DNA of 64,000 nucleotides from Acidimicrobiia bacterium (lineage in GTDB: Bacteria > Actinomycetota > Acidimicrobiia > Acidimicrobiales > Poriferisodalaceae), in the NCBI GenBank assembly GCA_022822525.1, contig JAJEBN010000017.1:1-64000 (forward strand), in the 5' to 3' direction. The notes beneath the pieces are model-generated. The model saw only the letters and a list, made by a program, of their open reading frames with translations, searched no databases and had not been told where the DNA came from. Shown one piece after another: positions 48,650-57,600 of the stretch (its first letter is position 1; each line of letters opens with the position of its first letter). The position numbers were made by a program, and so were the translations under genes.

Positions 48650-49774
48650 ATGGCCATCGAGGTCTCCATCGACATCCCTGCATCGCCACAGGAAGTCTGG
48701 GATTACGTCGCAGATCTCGCGTGCAACGTCGAGTGGATGGCCGACGCCCAGTCGATCACCTTCACGTCTGCCCAGACGGAGGGCACCGGCACGACGTTCG
48801 ACTGCGTCACCAAGATCGGCCCGATGAAGACCACGGACAAGATCGAGGTCACCGAGTGGGATCCGCCGAACACGCTCGGCATCACCCATCACGGCGCGGT
48901 GACTGGCACTGGCCGCTTCACGCTCGCCCCGATCGAAGACGGCACCCGCTTCACGTGGGCCGAAGACCTGACGCTGCCGTGGTACTTCGGCGCACGGGTG
49001 GGACAGCAGCCCGCCTCCATCGTGCTGGAACGCGTCTGGCGGCGGAACCTGCGAAACCTGCGTGCACGAATGCTCGAACGCCAGCAGGGACCGACCGGTC
49101 ACGAGCCCGGTCCCCTGCTCGGGATGGGCCGCGACTCCGAGATGCGCTCCTACGGCCCGCACATCATCCGCATGACCCTGCGCGGCCGCGACCTGACCCA
49201 TGAGGCAGCAGCGATGCGTCATGTGCGGGCGTACGGCTATCCCGCGCCGCGCGTCATCGAGCAACCCGATGCGCGCTCGGTGGTGATGGAACGCCTGACG
49301 GGCCCCACGATGCTCGACGAGCTCGCCGCCAAGCCGTGGCTGCTGTCACGTCACGTCAAGGGCCTGGCGCGGCTGCACCGGATGCTCGGCGACGTGCCCG
49401 CGCCGAGCGACTGGGTCAAGGTGTCGAGCGGCAGATCGGTCGTGCATCTCGACCTGCAGCCCGACAACGTCAAGCTCACACCCGATGGCCCCGTCGTCAT
49501 CGACTGGTCGAACGCGGCCGCCGGCGAGGCCGCATTCGACGCCGCGTCCACCTATGTCCGGCTGCGCACCGCCTCTCCCGACAACCACGCCGCCGCACGT
49601 GCAGTCATCAACGCGTTCCGCACCCGCTTCGCTCGCGCGTTCCTCAAGGAGTTCGGTTCCGACGAGATCCTGTCGCGCCTGAGGGCCGCCGCCGACTTGC
49701 GCCTGCTCGACCGCAACCTGCATCCCAACGAGCGCGAAGCGGTGTTCGCGCTCGCCCGCGGCGAACTCGACTAG
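48650..49774 (+). CDS. SRPBCC domain fused to an aminoglycoside-phosphotransferase-like kinase domain
   Basis: 374 residues from ATG 48650. Residues ~1-145 are a START/SRPBCC (polyketide-cyclase-like) fold: IEVSIDIPASPQEVWDYVAD, WDPPNTLGITHHG, then a C-terminal helix (ASIVLERVWRRNLRNLRARM). Residues ~160-374 resemble APH/choline kinases: RMTLRGRDLTHEAAAMRHVRA, YPAPRVIEQPDARSVVMERL, catalytic HLDLQPDN (266-273) and metal-binding VIDWSNAAAGE (285 region). Both catalytic Asp are present, but the usual glycine loop is indistinct. The combination suggests a kinase acting on, or sensing, a hydrophobic ligand. Follows oxyR by 107 bp; substrate unknown. Confidence 0.85.
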   Translation: MAIEVSIDIPASPQEVWDYVADLACNVEWMADAQSITFTSAQTEGTGTTFDCVTKIGPMKTTDKIEVTEWDPPNTLGITHHGAVTGTGRFTLAPIEDGTRFTWAEDLTLPWYFGARVGQQPASIVLERVWRRNLRNLRARMLERQQGPTGHEPGPLLGMGRDSEMRSYGPHIIRMTLRGRDLTHEAAAMRHVRAYGYPAPRVIEQPDARSVVMERLTGPTMLDELAAKPWLLSRHVKGLARLHRMLGDVPAPSDWVKVSSGRSVVHLDLQPDNVKLTPDGPVVIDWSNAAAGEAAFDAASTYVRLRTASPDNHAAARAVINAFRTRFARAFLKEFGSDEILSRLRAAADLRLLDRNLHPNEREAVFALARGELD

Positions 49775-49816
49775 CGCGCTGCACGGCCGCCGGCTGTCAG
49801 ACGCGCCGGTGCCTCG

Positions 49817-50782
49817 TCAGGGGAGATCGTCGAGCAGGATCTCGGCCGCGGCGTAGGGATCCAGCACGCGCCGGGCCAGTCGCTCACGCAGCCGTGCGGC
49901 AATCGGCGCGTCGGTGAGCTCTGCGACGCGCGCGGCAATCGTGGCCCGCAGGATCTCATCGAGCTCGGAATCCACACGCGCGGCGCGGCGCGACTCGAGC
50001 TCGCCCGAGGAAATGCAGTGGTCACGATGCGCTCCGATGGCATCCCACAGCTCCGCGGCACCCTCCCCGGTGGTGCCCACCGAGGTGAGGATCGGCGGAT
50101 CCCATTCGCCGGGGGCCGACAGGTCCAGCATCTGGCGGATGTCCCGGCACGTCTCGGAGGTGCCGGGCCGGTCAGCCTTGTTCACCACGAAGATGTCGGC
50201 GATCTCCATGAGGCCCGCCTTGTTGGCCTGCACCGAGTCGCCCCAGCCGGGGTTCACCACGACCACGGTGGTGTCGGCGGCACCCACGATCTCAGTCTCG
50301 ATCTGGCCGACGCCGACCGTCTCGATCACGATCCAGGGCCAGCCCAGTGCGTCCAGTACCCGCACGGCCAGCGGCGTCGCCAGCGTCAGGCCCCCGAGGT
50401 GCCCCCGCGTCGCCATCGACCGGATGTACACGCCCTCGTCGAAGGTGTGGTCGGACATGCGCACGCGGTCGCCCAGGATCGCGCCCCCGCTGAACGGCGA
50501 CGACGGGTCGATCGCCAACACCGCCAGGCGCTCCCCGCGCTCGCGTGCCACGCCGACGACGGCCGAGTTGAGCGTCGACTTCCCCGCGCCGGGGGCGCCG
50601 GTGATGCCGACGGTGTGAGCGGCGCCAGAGCGCGCGAAGGTCGCTGCGCCCAGCTCGCGCGCCGGCGGGCCGCCGCGCTCGACGAGCGACATGACCCGTG
50701 CCAAGGCGCGCCTCTGGCCGCTGCGGGCAGCTTCGAGCAAGCTCGCGGTGTCATCGCTGAGGGGAGCGTCACGGGGCTTCAT
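49817..50782 (-). CDS. meaB: MeaB/ArgK-type G-protein chaperone for B12-dependent mutase
   Basis: 321 residues from ATG 50782. P-loop GITGAPGAGKSTLNSAV, ETVGVGQIETEI (switch region), VNKADRPG (G4) and a C-terminal dimerisation helix. MeaB-family GTPases protect and reload methylmalonyl-CoA mutase with adenosylcobalamin. No mutase gene lies in the window, so its partner is elsewhere or unknown. An upstream start at 50821 would overlap the murA end and is rejected. It lies 42 bp after murA on the same strand. Confidence 0.92.
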   Translation of the reverse strand: MKPRDAPLSDDTASLLEAARSGQRRALARVMSLVERGGPPARELGAATFARSGAAHTVGITGAPGAGKSTLNSAVVGVARERGERLAVLAIDPSSPFSGGAILGDRVRMSDHTFDEGVYIRSMATRGHLGGLTLATPLAVRVLDALGWPWIVIETVGVGQIETEIVGAADTTVVVVNPGWGDSVQANKAGLMEIADIFVVNKADRPGTSETCRDIRQMLDLSAPGEWDPPILTSVGTTGEGAAELWDAIGAHRDHCISSGELESRRAARVDSELDEILRATIAARVAELTDAPIAARLRERLARRVLDPYAAAEILLDDLP

Positions 50783-50824
50783 CGGCGCGCTGACGGTAGC
50801 CAGACGCGCCCTCGGCGGCACGCT

Positions 50825-52105
50825 TCAGCGACGCGTGATGGTGGCACCGAGGCCGGCGAGCTTGCCGGCCAGGTCCTCGTAGCCACGGTCGATGTGAGCG
50901 GCGCCCGCGATCTCGGTCTCGCCCTCCGCGGCGAGGCCCGCCATCACCAGTGCAGCGCCGGCGCGGATGTCGTGTGCGCGCACCGGCGCGCCCGACAGCC
51001 GCTCGACGCCCCGCACGACCGCGTGGTGACCCTCGGTGCGGATGTCGGCGCCCATGCGCCGCAGCTCGTCGATGTAGCGGAAGCGCCCGGTGAAGATGTT
51101 CTCGGTGACGATGCCCACGCCTGATGCTGCCGTCAGCAAGGTCACCAAGAACGGCTTGTAGTCGGTGGCCAGACCCGGGTACGGCAGCGTGGAGATGTCC
51201 GCCGATGCCAGCCGCCCGGTCATCGTCGCTCGCACGCCGTCGTCGTCGGCGACGATGTGCATGCCCATCTCGGTGAGCTTGCGGATGAGCATGGTCATGT
51301 GCCCGGCCACTGCGTGGCGCAAGAACACCGATCCTCCGCACATGCCCGCAGCAGCCAGATACGTTGCGGCCTCGACGCGGTCGGGGATCACCGAGTACCC
51401 CTCGGGCGATCGGGCAGGCGCCAGGCGTTCGACGCCGTCGATGGCCAGCCGATCTCCTGACCAGCCGACCGCCGCACCCATCCGGTTGAGGAACTCGACA
51501 AGGTCGCCGATCTCGGGTTCGCGCGCCGGGTTCACGATGACCGTGCGTCCCTTGGCGCGCACGGCGGCCATCAGCACGTTCTCGGTGGCGCCGACCGACG
51601 GGTACTCGAGCACGACTTCGGTGCCCCGCAGCACCTCGGCGGTGCCCGAGATGTCGCCGTGGGCGGTGCTGAATGTCGCCCCCAGGCTCTCGAGCGCCCG
51701 CAGGTGCATGTCGATCGGCCGCGGGCCGAAGTCGTCGCCGCCCGGCAGGGCCACCCGGGCCGTGCCGAAGCGTCCGAGCAGCGGCCCGAGCACCGCGATC
51801 GAGGCCCGCATGCGCTCGACCAGGTGATACGGCGCTTCGGTGCTGAGCTCGGCGGGGACGTCGACGACGAGCCGGTGATCGGCACGGGTCACGGTCACGC
51901 CCATGGCCCCGAGCAGCTCGCACATGAGCGACACGTCGGAGATGTCGGGCACGTTGGCCAGCACGTGACGTCCCTCGGCCAGCAAGCAGGCCGCCATCAG
52001 CTTGAGCACGCTGTTCTTGGCGCCGCCGATGCGGACCTCGCCGTCGAGCGGCCCGCTTCGCCGCGTCACGAACGTGTCACGTTCACCGGAATCGACGATG
52101 TCCAC
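50825..52105 (-). CDS. murA: UDP-N-acetylglucosamine 1-carboxyvinyltransferase, Asp-variant
   Basis: 426 residues from GTG 52105; an ATG at 52162 is an alternative. First committed step of peptidoglycan synthesis. The EPSP-synthase-like fold shows GGAKNSVLKLMAA (Lys/Asn), RMRASIAVLGPLLGRFG, PDRVEAATYLAA and TDYKPFLVTLL. At the loop that usually reads PGGC it reads PGGDDFGPRP (Asp124, codon 51734-51736), replacing the cysteine alkylated by fosfomycin. M. tuberculosis MurA has Asp at the same place and is fosfomycin-resistant, so intrinsic resistance is expected here. Confidence 0.95.
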   Translation of the reverse strand: MDIVDSGERDTFVTRRSGPLDGEVRIGGAKNSVLKLMAACLLAEGRHVLANVPDISDVSLMCELLGAMGVTVTRADHRLVVDVPAELSTEAPYHLVERMRASIAVLGPLLGRFGTARVALPGGDDFGPRPIDMHLRALESLGATFSTAHGDISGTAEVLRGTEVVLEYPSVGATENVLMAAVRAKGRTVIVNPAREPEIGDLVEFLNRMGAAVGWSGDRLAIDGVERLAPARSPEGYSVIPDRVEAATYLAAAGMCGGSVFLRHAVAGHMTMLIRKLTEMGMHIVADDDGVRATMTGRLASADISTLPYPGLATDYKPFLVTLLTAASGVGIVTENIFTGRFRYIDELRRMGADIRTEGHHAVVRGVERLSGAPVRAHDIRAGAALVMAGLAAEGETEIAGAAHIDRGYEDLAGKLAGLGATITRR

Positions 52106-52200
52106 CGCTATAGCGATACCACCAACGCCGGCACTTGCGGCAGCGCAGCGCTGATCGGGCATGTGGCTGACGTGCCCGTGGGTGTGCTAGGCCCGCCGCC

Positions 52201-53790
52201 GTGACACGCCAAGTGCGCACGTTCGAAGCAGACGCCGATGAGGTGGAGCGCCTGCTGCGCCCCCGCGACGACATCGTGCTCGAAATGCCCGCCAGCGACG
52301 GCGACGGCGACGGCCGCCATCACTTCGGCCTGGCGGGCGGGCCGTTCGCGAGCTACTCGCGCCTCGTGCAGATCACACCCGATGCGGCAAGCGGCGCCGA
52401 CGGCACCGCTCTGGGCACCTCGGCGCGGTTCCAGGTCACCGAGAAGGTCGAATGGCAGCTGGCGGTGCCGTGGTTCGGCCCGGCCATCAACCTCGCCGTG
52501 CGGCGCGCGATGCGCACCGGCCGCAGCGGCGACGGCACCCAGCCCATCTGGGCGCCGCCGCGGCGGCTCGATGCGCGGGCCGCGACGATCATGGCCATGC
52601 TCGCCGCCGCGGCGATGCTCAGCGGCTACCTGGCAAACGCACCCTCCGAGCTGCACACCTACGCCGCCGACGAGTTCGGCGTGGATCAGGCCGCCCAGGG
52701 CCTGCTGGGCGCCGTGGTGCGCATCGGGACGCTGTTCGCGATCGGCGTGTCGGTGCTGGCGGACCGCCACGGGCGGCGCCGCATCGTGGCGGGCGCGATG
52801 GCTGCGGGCATCGGAGCTGCCGCGCTTGCAGCGCTGGCGCCGAACATGGTGTGGCTGGGGGCGCTGCTGCTGGTCGGGCGCACAGCCAACGCAGCGCTCG
52901 GGGCCACGATCGTCGTGATGGCGCTCGAGGAAATCCCCGCAGGATGCCGGGCATGGTGCCTCTCGGTGCTGGCGATGTCCGCAGCGCTGGGCGCCGGCGT
53001 GGTGGTGTGGCTGCAGCCGCTCTCGGACCTCGCGCCGTGGGCATGGCGCCTGCTCTTCGCCTTCCCGCTCGTGGCGCTCGCCGCGGCGAGACCGCTGCTG
53101 CGCAGGCTGCCCGAGAGCCGCCGGTTCGAGCGGCGCGGCCGCGACGTGACGCTGGGCGGCAGCTGGCGCCCCATCGCGGTGCTCGGCGTGATCTATTTCG
53201 CGTTCGGCCTGTTCCTGGGCCCCGTCGACTGGTTCCGCAACGAGTACCTGCGTGACGAGCACGGCTTCAGTGCCAGCCTGGTCTCGCTGTTCGTGCTGGG
53301 CACCGCGACTCCCGCGGGTCTCGCGGTGTATGCGGCAGGACGGCTTGCTGACTCGCGGGGGCGGCGCATCATCCTGGGGATCGCCTCGGTGGCAGGGCTG
53401 GGCTGCCTGGTGGCGATGTTCAATGTGTCGGGGTCGCTGCTGTGGCTGGCCGGACTGGTCGGGGCGATGCTCTCGGCAGGCCTGCTGCCCTCGCTGGGGG
53501 TCTACCGGGGCGAGCTGTTTCCCACCGCGGTGAGGGCGCGGGCCGCGACGCTCACTGGTGCCATGGGTGTCGGCGGCGCTGCCTTGGGCGTGCTGTGGGC
53601 CGGTCGATTGCGCACCGCGTGGGGCAGCTTCGGCGATGTCATCGCGCTGCTGTGGATCGGGCCGCTCGTCGCGGCCGGCATCGCGGTGGTGTGGCTGGCC
53701 GAGCGCAGCGGCCGCGAGCTCGAAGAACTGCATCCCGCGGATGCCGCGGCTGACCCCGAGGGACCGTGGTCGCAACACTTCGGGCCGTGA
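52201..53790 (+). CDS. MFS transporter with extra N-terminal soluble domain
   Basis: 529 residues, GTG start. From about residue 128 on it is a 12-helix major facilitator: the loop motif ADRHGRRRIVAGAM after helix 2 and GRLADSRGRRIILG in the second half are the conserved A-type motifs. Residues 1-127 are soluble (LAGGPFASYSRLVQITP; FQVTEKVEWQLAVPWFGPAI) and not recognised; they could be a ligand-binding or START-like domain. It starts 95 bp from the divergent murA. Substrate unknown; possibly an organic acid or drug exporter. Confidence 0.85.
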   Translation: MTRQVRTFEADADEVERLLRPRDDIVLEMPASDGDGDGRHHFGLAGGPFASYSRLVQITPDAASGADGTALGTSARFQVTEKVEWQLAVPWFGPAINLAVRRAMRTGRSGDGTQPIWAPPRRLDARAATIMAMLAAAAMLSGYLANAPSELHTYAADEFGVDQAAQGLLGAVVRIGTLFAIGVSVLADRHGRRRIVAGAMAAGIGAAALAALAPNMVWLGALLLVGRTANAALGATIVVMALEEIPAGCRAWCLSVLAMSAALGAGVVVWLQPLSDLAPWAWRLLFAFPLVALAAARPLLRRLPESRRFERRGRDVTLGGSWRPIAVLGVIYFAFGLFLGPVDWFRNEYLRDEHGFSASLVSLFVLGTATPAGLAVYAAGRLADSRGRRIILGIASVAGLGCLVAMFNVSGSLLWLAGLVGAMLSAGLLPSLGVYRGELFPTAVRARAATLTGAMGVGGAALGVLWAGRLRTAWGSFGDVIALLWIGPLVAAGIAVVWLAERSGRELEELHPADAAADPEGPWSQHFGP

Positions 53791-53826
53791 GTACCGACGA
53801 CGTGATCGGGACATGATGAGGCGGTC

Positions 53827-54405
53827 ATGGCTGTAGTCGAAGCTCTGCTGTTGACCCCAGGCGCCGGCGGCGGCGCGGATCATCGCACGCTCGTCGACAT
53901 CGAGACGGCGCTGTCGCAACGCCTGCCGGTGCGCCGCCACGACTTCGCATACCGGCGGGCCGGACGGCGGGCACCGCCGCGTGCCCCCAGCGTCGCGGCC
54001 GAACTGGCCGGCGATCTGGCTCGCATCGCAGCCGAGCTGGGCGTGCCGCCGGGGCGTCTGGCGATCGGCGGCCGGTCCTTCGGCGGGCGTGTGTGTTCGA
54101 TGGCGGTCGCCGACGGCGCCGCCGCCGCGGGCCTCGTGCTGCTCAGCTACCCGCTGCACCCGCCCGAGCGCCCTGAACGGCTCCGCACGGAGCACTTCGT
54201 CCGGATCGACGTGCCGTGCCTGTTCGTCTCTGGCACGCGTGACCCCTTCGCCACCCCCGACGAGCTGCGCGAGCACACTGCGGCCATTGCGGGGCCGGTC
54301 ACGCTCTGCTTCATCGACGGCGCCCGCCATGATCCGAACTCGATCGCGGCGCGCCGCGCCGTCGTCGAGACCATCGGTGACTGGCTCGACGCGCTCGACA
54401 GCTGA
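53827..54405 (+). CDS. Small alpha/beta hydrolase (Tex30/KANL3-like)
   Basis: 192 residues. Opens with LLLTPGAGGGADHRTL (oxyanion region), then the nucleophile elbow GGRSFGGRV (Ser), the acid in FVSGTRDPFATPDEL, and the His in IDGARHDPNS. This order and size match the dienelactone-hydrolase-like Tex30 group rather than lipases with lids. Cytoplasmic, no signal peptide. It is followed by a run of 10 C residues just past the stop (54406-54415). Substrate unknown. Confidence 0.82.
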   Translation: MAVVEALLLTPGAGGGADHRTLVDIETALSQRLPVRRHDFAYRRAGRRAPPRAPSVAAELAGDLARIAAELGVPPGRLAIGGRSFGGRVCSMAVADGAAAAGLVLLSYPLHPPERPERLRTEHFVRIDVPCLFVSGTRDPFATPDELREHTAAIAGPVTLCFIDGARHDPNSIAARRAVVETIGDWLDALDS

Positions 54406-54528
54406 CCCCCCCCCCGCACAGAGCGCACGGGCTGCGAATGCTCAAGGCCGTTTCGCATATTCGGCGGGAATGCGCGCTAATGCCCCGTTCGGGCGTGGCG
54501 CTCCATTCCCGGCGGCTCACTCCTCGGC

Positions 54529-56178
54529 ATGCCAGCCGGGACAGCGCCAGCCAGCGATCTCGGCGCCGCTGATCGTCGCCTGCTGCGGATCATCGGCCGC
54601 ATGCCGATGGCGAGCGCCGCGAACCTGGCGCCGATCCTGGGCGCGGAGGAGCGCCCGGTGCGGGCCCGGCTGAGCTCGCTGCAACGCGCCCGCTGGATCG
54701 ACTCCCTCCACGTCGGGATGACCGAACCGCGCCAGCATCGCTGGTTTCTCACCACCCAGGCAATTGGGGAGCTCTACACCCAGGACGACGCGCACGTGAC
54801 GGCGGAGTTGGCATCCCCCTTCAGGGACCCCCCGCCCGCCGGGCCAGCGGCGCCCGAGGGGCGCGAGCGTCTGCCGTGGACGGCCACTGCCCGAGGGGCG
54901 CGCAGCGGCGTGCGGCGGCTGGCGGCATTGGAACTGCTCTACCGGCTCGCCCCCGGACTGCTCCGCTCGGGCTGGCTGCTCGCGCCCCCGGGCGACGCCG
55001 CCGCTGCCATGACCGACTTCCACCTGGTGCGCAGGGGCGGCTGGTTTCACGCGGTGGCGCACTACGGCGAGCGGTACTGGGTGAGCTTCACCTACGTCGG
55101 CATGCACGCCACCGAGTGGTCGCTGCGACGCAAGCGAGCCAAGCGCTTCTGGGGCATCGACGTGTACACCAGCCGACACGACGCACACGAGCGGGCCGCC
55201 GATCGCACCTTCTACGACGGCCCCCGACACGAGGCGAGGCCGTCCGCCGAGGTGATGCTTGCGGCGGACTCGTGGGCGGCCCACCTGGCGCAACGCGAGT
55301 TTGCCCCCAGCACCCGGCCGCTGATCTGCACCCCAGCGGGGCTCTGGGGCGATCCTGTCACGCTGCAGCCATCCGACGACCGTGTCAGCGACTCCGTCGC
55401 GCCGGTGCTGGTGGGACAGCCGGAGCACCTGGAGGTGTGGCGGCAGAGCAGGGCTGACACGCTGGCCATCACCGACCCGCTCGCGTTCGCGGTGTTCATG
55501 GCCGTCGCGCAATTCCCGGCCATACGAGGCGCAGAGATCGCCCGGTCCCTGGGCCGCTCGCCGCGACCGGTCGAGCGAGCACTCGCCGCAATCGTCAAGG
55601 TCGGGCTCGTCGACCGTCTCGACGGACACTGCTATCTCACCGCAACGGGACTGCGCCGGGCGGCCAACCTGAGCCGCCTGCTGCCATCCGCGGTCATCCG
55701 GCGACACGGCGCGTACTCGATGCCGTCGTTCCGGAACAAGAATCTCCGCCACGACCGGGGCGTGAACCGTGTGGCCGTGCAGCTCGCCTCCGAAGGCGCG
55801 GAGGCGTTCGTGGGCTGGCGGGGCGACATCAACGTGCCCAACATCACCCAAATCAAGCCTGACCTGCTCGTGCTGGTCTCCGACGGGACGCTCGGCCCCG
55901 GCGCCTACAGCGTCGAATACGAGCGCACCGCCGTCTGGCCTTCCGCGGTCACCGAGAAGCTCCAGCCGTACCGCAGATGCGCTGCCATCGGGCGCCCGGT
56001 GCCGCTGCTGGTGGTCTGCGAGACGCCCGAGACAGCCGAGCTGTTCTCCGAATACGACGCGCTGCTGCCGATGCTGGTCACCCACCTGGGGGCCATCGAG
56101 ACGGGCCGCCTGACCGGCGACAACACCATCTGGCAGTTGCGCGGTGCCGACACCGTCTCGTTGCACTGCCGCCGCTAG
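54529..56178 (+). CDS. Replication-relaxation-like protein (tandem winged helices plus nuclease-like domain)
   Basis: 549 residues. The N-terminal winged helix (ADRRLLRIIGRMPMASAANL; VRARLSSLQRARWIDSL) is followed by a long middle region. A second winged helix lies at ~318-378 (FPAIRGAEIARSLGRSPRPV; LAAIVKVGLVDRL). A C-terminal domain has the spacing of a PD-(D/E)XK-like fold: PDLLVLV (Asp445), VEYER (Glu463, Glu465), TEKLQPY (Lys477). This resembles Replic_Relax proteins of actinobacterial plasmids and integrative elements. No relaxase, integrase or replication gene is nearby, so it is either a remnant of a mobile element or a domesticated chromosomal protein. Function unknown. Confidence 0.7.
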   Translation: MPAGTAPASDLGAADRRLLRIIGRMPMASAANLAPILGAEERPVRARLSSLQRARWIDSLHVGMTEPRQHRWFLTTQAIGELYTQDDAHVTAELASPFRDPPPAGPAAPEGRERLPWTATARGARSGVRRLAALELLYRLAPGLLRSGWLLAPPGDAAAAMTDFHLVRRGGWFHAVAHYGERYWVSFTYVGMHATEWSLRRKRAKRFWGIDVYTSRHDAHERAADRTFYDGPRHEARPSAEVMLAADSWAAHLAQREFAPSTRPLICTPAGLWGDPVTLQPSDDRVSDSVAPVLVGQPEHLEVWRQSRADTLAITDPLAFAVFMAVAQFPAIRGAEIARSLGRSPRPVERALAAIVKVGLVDRLDGHCYLTATGLRRAANLSRLLPSAVIRRHGAYSMPSFRNKNLRHDRGVNRVAVQLASEGAEAFVGWRGDINVPNITQIKPDLLVLVSDGTLGPGAYSVEYERTAVWPSAVTEKLQPYRRCAAIGRPVPLLVVCETPETAELFSEYDALLPMLVTHLGAIETGRLTGDNTIWQLRGADTVSLHCRR

Positions 56179-56314
56179 ACCCGCCCTCCCCCCACAAAGC
56201 GGAAGCCCGCAACGGTGCAATCCACGCACGCAGCGCCGATCCCGAGTTCCGCCCCGCGGGGAGCTCGCGCGCGGCCTCAGCGACGCCACCGGCAGCAGCC
56301 GGCGCCCGGGCGCC

Positions 56315-57526
56315 TCATTCGCCGACCTGGCTCACGATCATCCTGGCGATCTCGAGGCTGGAGGTAGCCGCAGGGCTCGGGGCGTTCAGCACGTGAGTGC
56401 TGCGGCCGCCGGCGGTGACCGCGAAGTCGTCCTCGAGCTCCCCGGCGGGGTCCATGGCCTGGGCACGCACCCCCGCTTCAGAACGCACGAGATCATCGGC
56501 TGCGATGTCGGGCACCAGCCGCTGCAGCGCCCGGGTGAACGCAGCCTTGTTCAGCGAACGCCACACTTCGCCTGCGCCCGTGCGCCAGTAGCGACGGGCG
56601 AGACGCCACAGGCCCCGATTGGCGATGTGCTCGCGCAGCTGCGCCCCGCTGACGTCGCTCCAGCGGTAGCCCTCGCGGGCCAGTGCGAGCACCGCGTTGG
56701 GGCCGGCGTGGATCGTGCCGTCGATCATGCGCGTCAGGTGCACCCCCAAGAACGGGAAGCTGGGATCGGGCACCGGGTAGATCAGGTTGCTGACGAGGTG
56801 CGACCGCTCGGGGACGAGCTCGTAGTACTCGCCGCGGAACGGGACGATGCGGTAGCCGCTCGCCGCCCCTGCAAGTTCTGCCACCTGGTCGCACCGCAGC
56901 CCGGCGCAGTTGACCAGCCACGCCGCTCTCACGTCGCCGGTCGTCGTGGCGACCCGCACGCCGTCGGCGGCCTGATCGATCCCGACCACCTTGGTCGAGG
57001 TGCGCAGCTCGCCGCCTGCGGCCTCGATTTCGTCGAGCAGCGCCCGGCACACGGCCCCGTAGTCGGCGATGCCGGTGCTGGGGATGTGGAGCGCCTCGAC
57101 GCCGGCGCAGTACGGCTCGAGCTCGGCCAGCCGCCGGGCGTCGATGAGCTCGGCATCGACGCCGTTGCGCACCGCACGCTCGGCCAGCGATGCCAGCCGC
57201 TCCTGCTCGGAGCTGTCGACCGCAACGATGACCTTGCCGCACACGTCGTGCGCGATGCCGTGACGGCGGCAGAACTCGACCATCGAGCTGCGACCCGCCA
57301 CCGCCAGGGCGGCCTTGGCCGAGCCGGGCCGGTAGTAGACGCCCGAGTGCAGCACCCCCGAGTTGCGGCCCGTCTGGTGCAGCGCGGGACGCGCTTCGGC
57401 TTCGAGCACCACCACGCGCTTGCCGGGATGAACTTCGAGGTAGCGATGCGCTGTTGCCAGACCGATGATTCCGGCGCCCACAACGGCCAGGTCGGCCTGC
57501 AGAGCCGAAGGCGAGGCGCTGGTCAT
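56315..57526 (-). CDS. lhgO: L-2-hydroxyglutarate oxidase/dehydrogenase
   Basis: 403 residues from ATG 57526. DAO-family flavoprotein that oxidises L-2-hydroxyglutarate to 2-oxoglutarate. FAD motif LAVVGAGIIGLATAHRYLE, then the LhgO signature HQTGRNSGVLHSGVYY, LVNCAGLRCDQVAELAG, RIVPFRGEYYEL and the C-terminal GVRAQAMDPAGELEDDF. It repairs the by-product of promiscuous dehydrogenases, of which SerA is a known example in other bacteria. Divergent from glpX with 74 bp between starts. The 136 bp downstream (56179-56314) hold no recognisable feature. Confidence 0.93.
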   Translation of the reverse strand: MTSASPSALQADLAVVGAGIIGLATAHRYLEVHPGKRVVVLEAEARPALHQTGRNSGVLHSGVYYRPGSAKAALAVAGRSSMVEFCRRHGIAHDVCGKVIVAVDSSEQERLASLAERAVRNGVDAELIDARRLAELEPYCAGVEALHIPSTGIADYGAVCRALLDEIEAAGGELRTSTKVVGIDQAADGVRVATTTGDVRAAWLVNCAGLRCDQVAELAGAASGYRIVPFRGEYYELVPERSHLVSNLIYPVPDPSFPFLGVHLTRMIDGTIHAGPNAVLALAREGYRWSDVSGAQLREHIANRGLWRLARRYWRTGAGEVWRSLNKAAFTRALQRLVPDIAADDLVRSEAGVRAQAMDPAGELEDDFAVTAGGRSTHVLNAPSPAATSSLEIARMIVSQVGE

Positions 57527-57600
57527 CGCAGCGAAGCTAGTGCCCGTGGTCGCATCGCTCTTCGTGGTGCGTGACGACCGCAGCACTATGGTCGGCGGGG

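Noticed and set aside
52108-54330. 740-codon minus-strand frame opposite the MFS and hydrolase genes
   Set aside because: Composition is Arg/His/Gln-rich, as expected for a GC-rich shadow frame; no domain visible.
54406-54415. Run of ten C residues as a phase-variation tract
   Set aside because: It lies just after the hydrolase stop codon and outside any coding frame; no promoter element is evidently spaced by it.
54517-56289. 590-codon minus-strand frame opposite the replication-relaxation-like gene
   Set aside because: No motifs, and composition typical of antisense frames. The plus-strand frame shows two winged helices and a nuclease-like signature.
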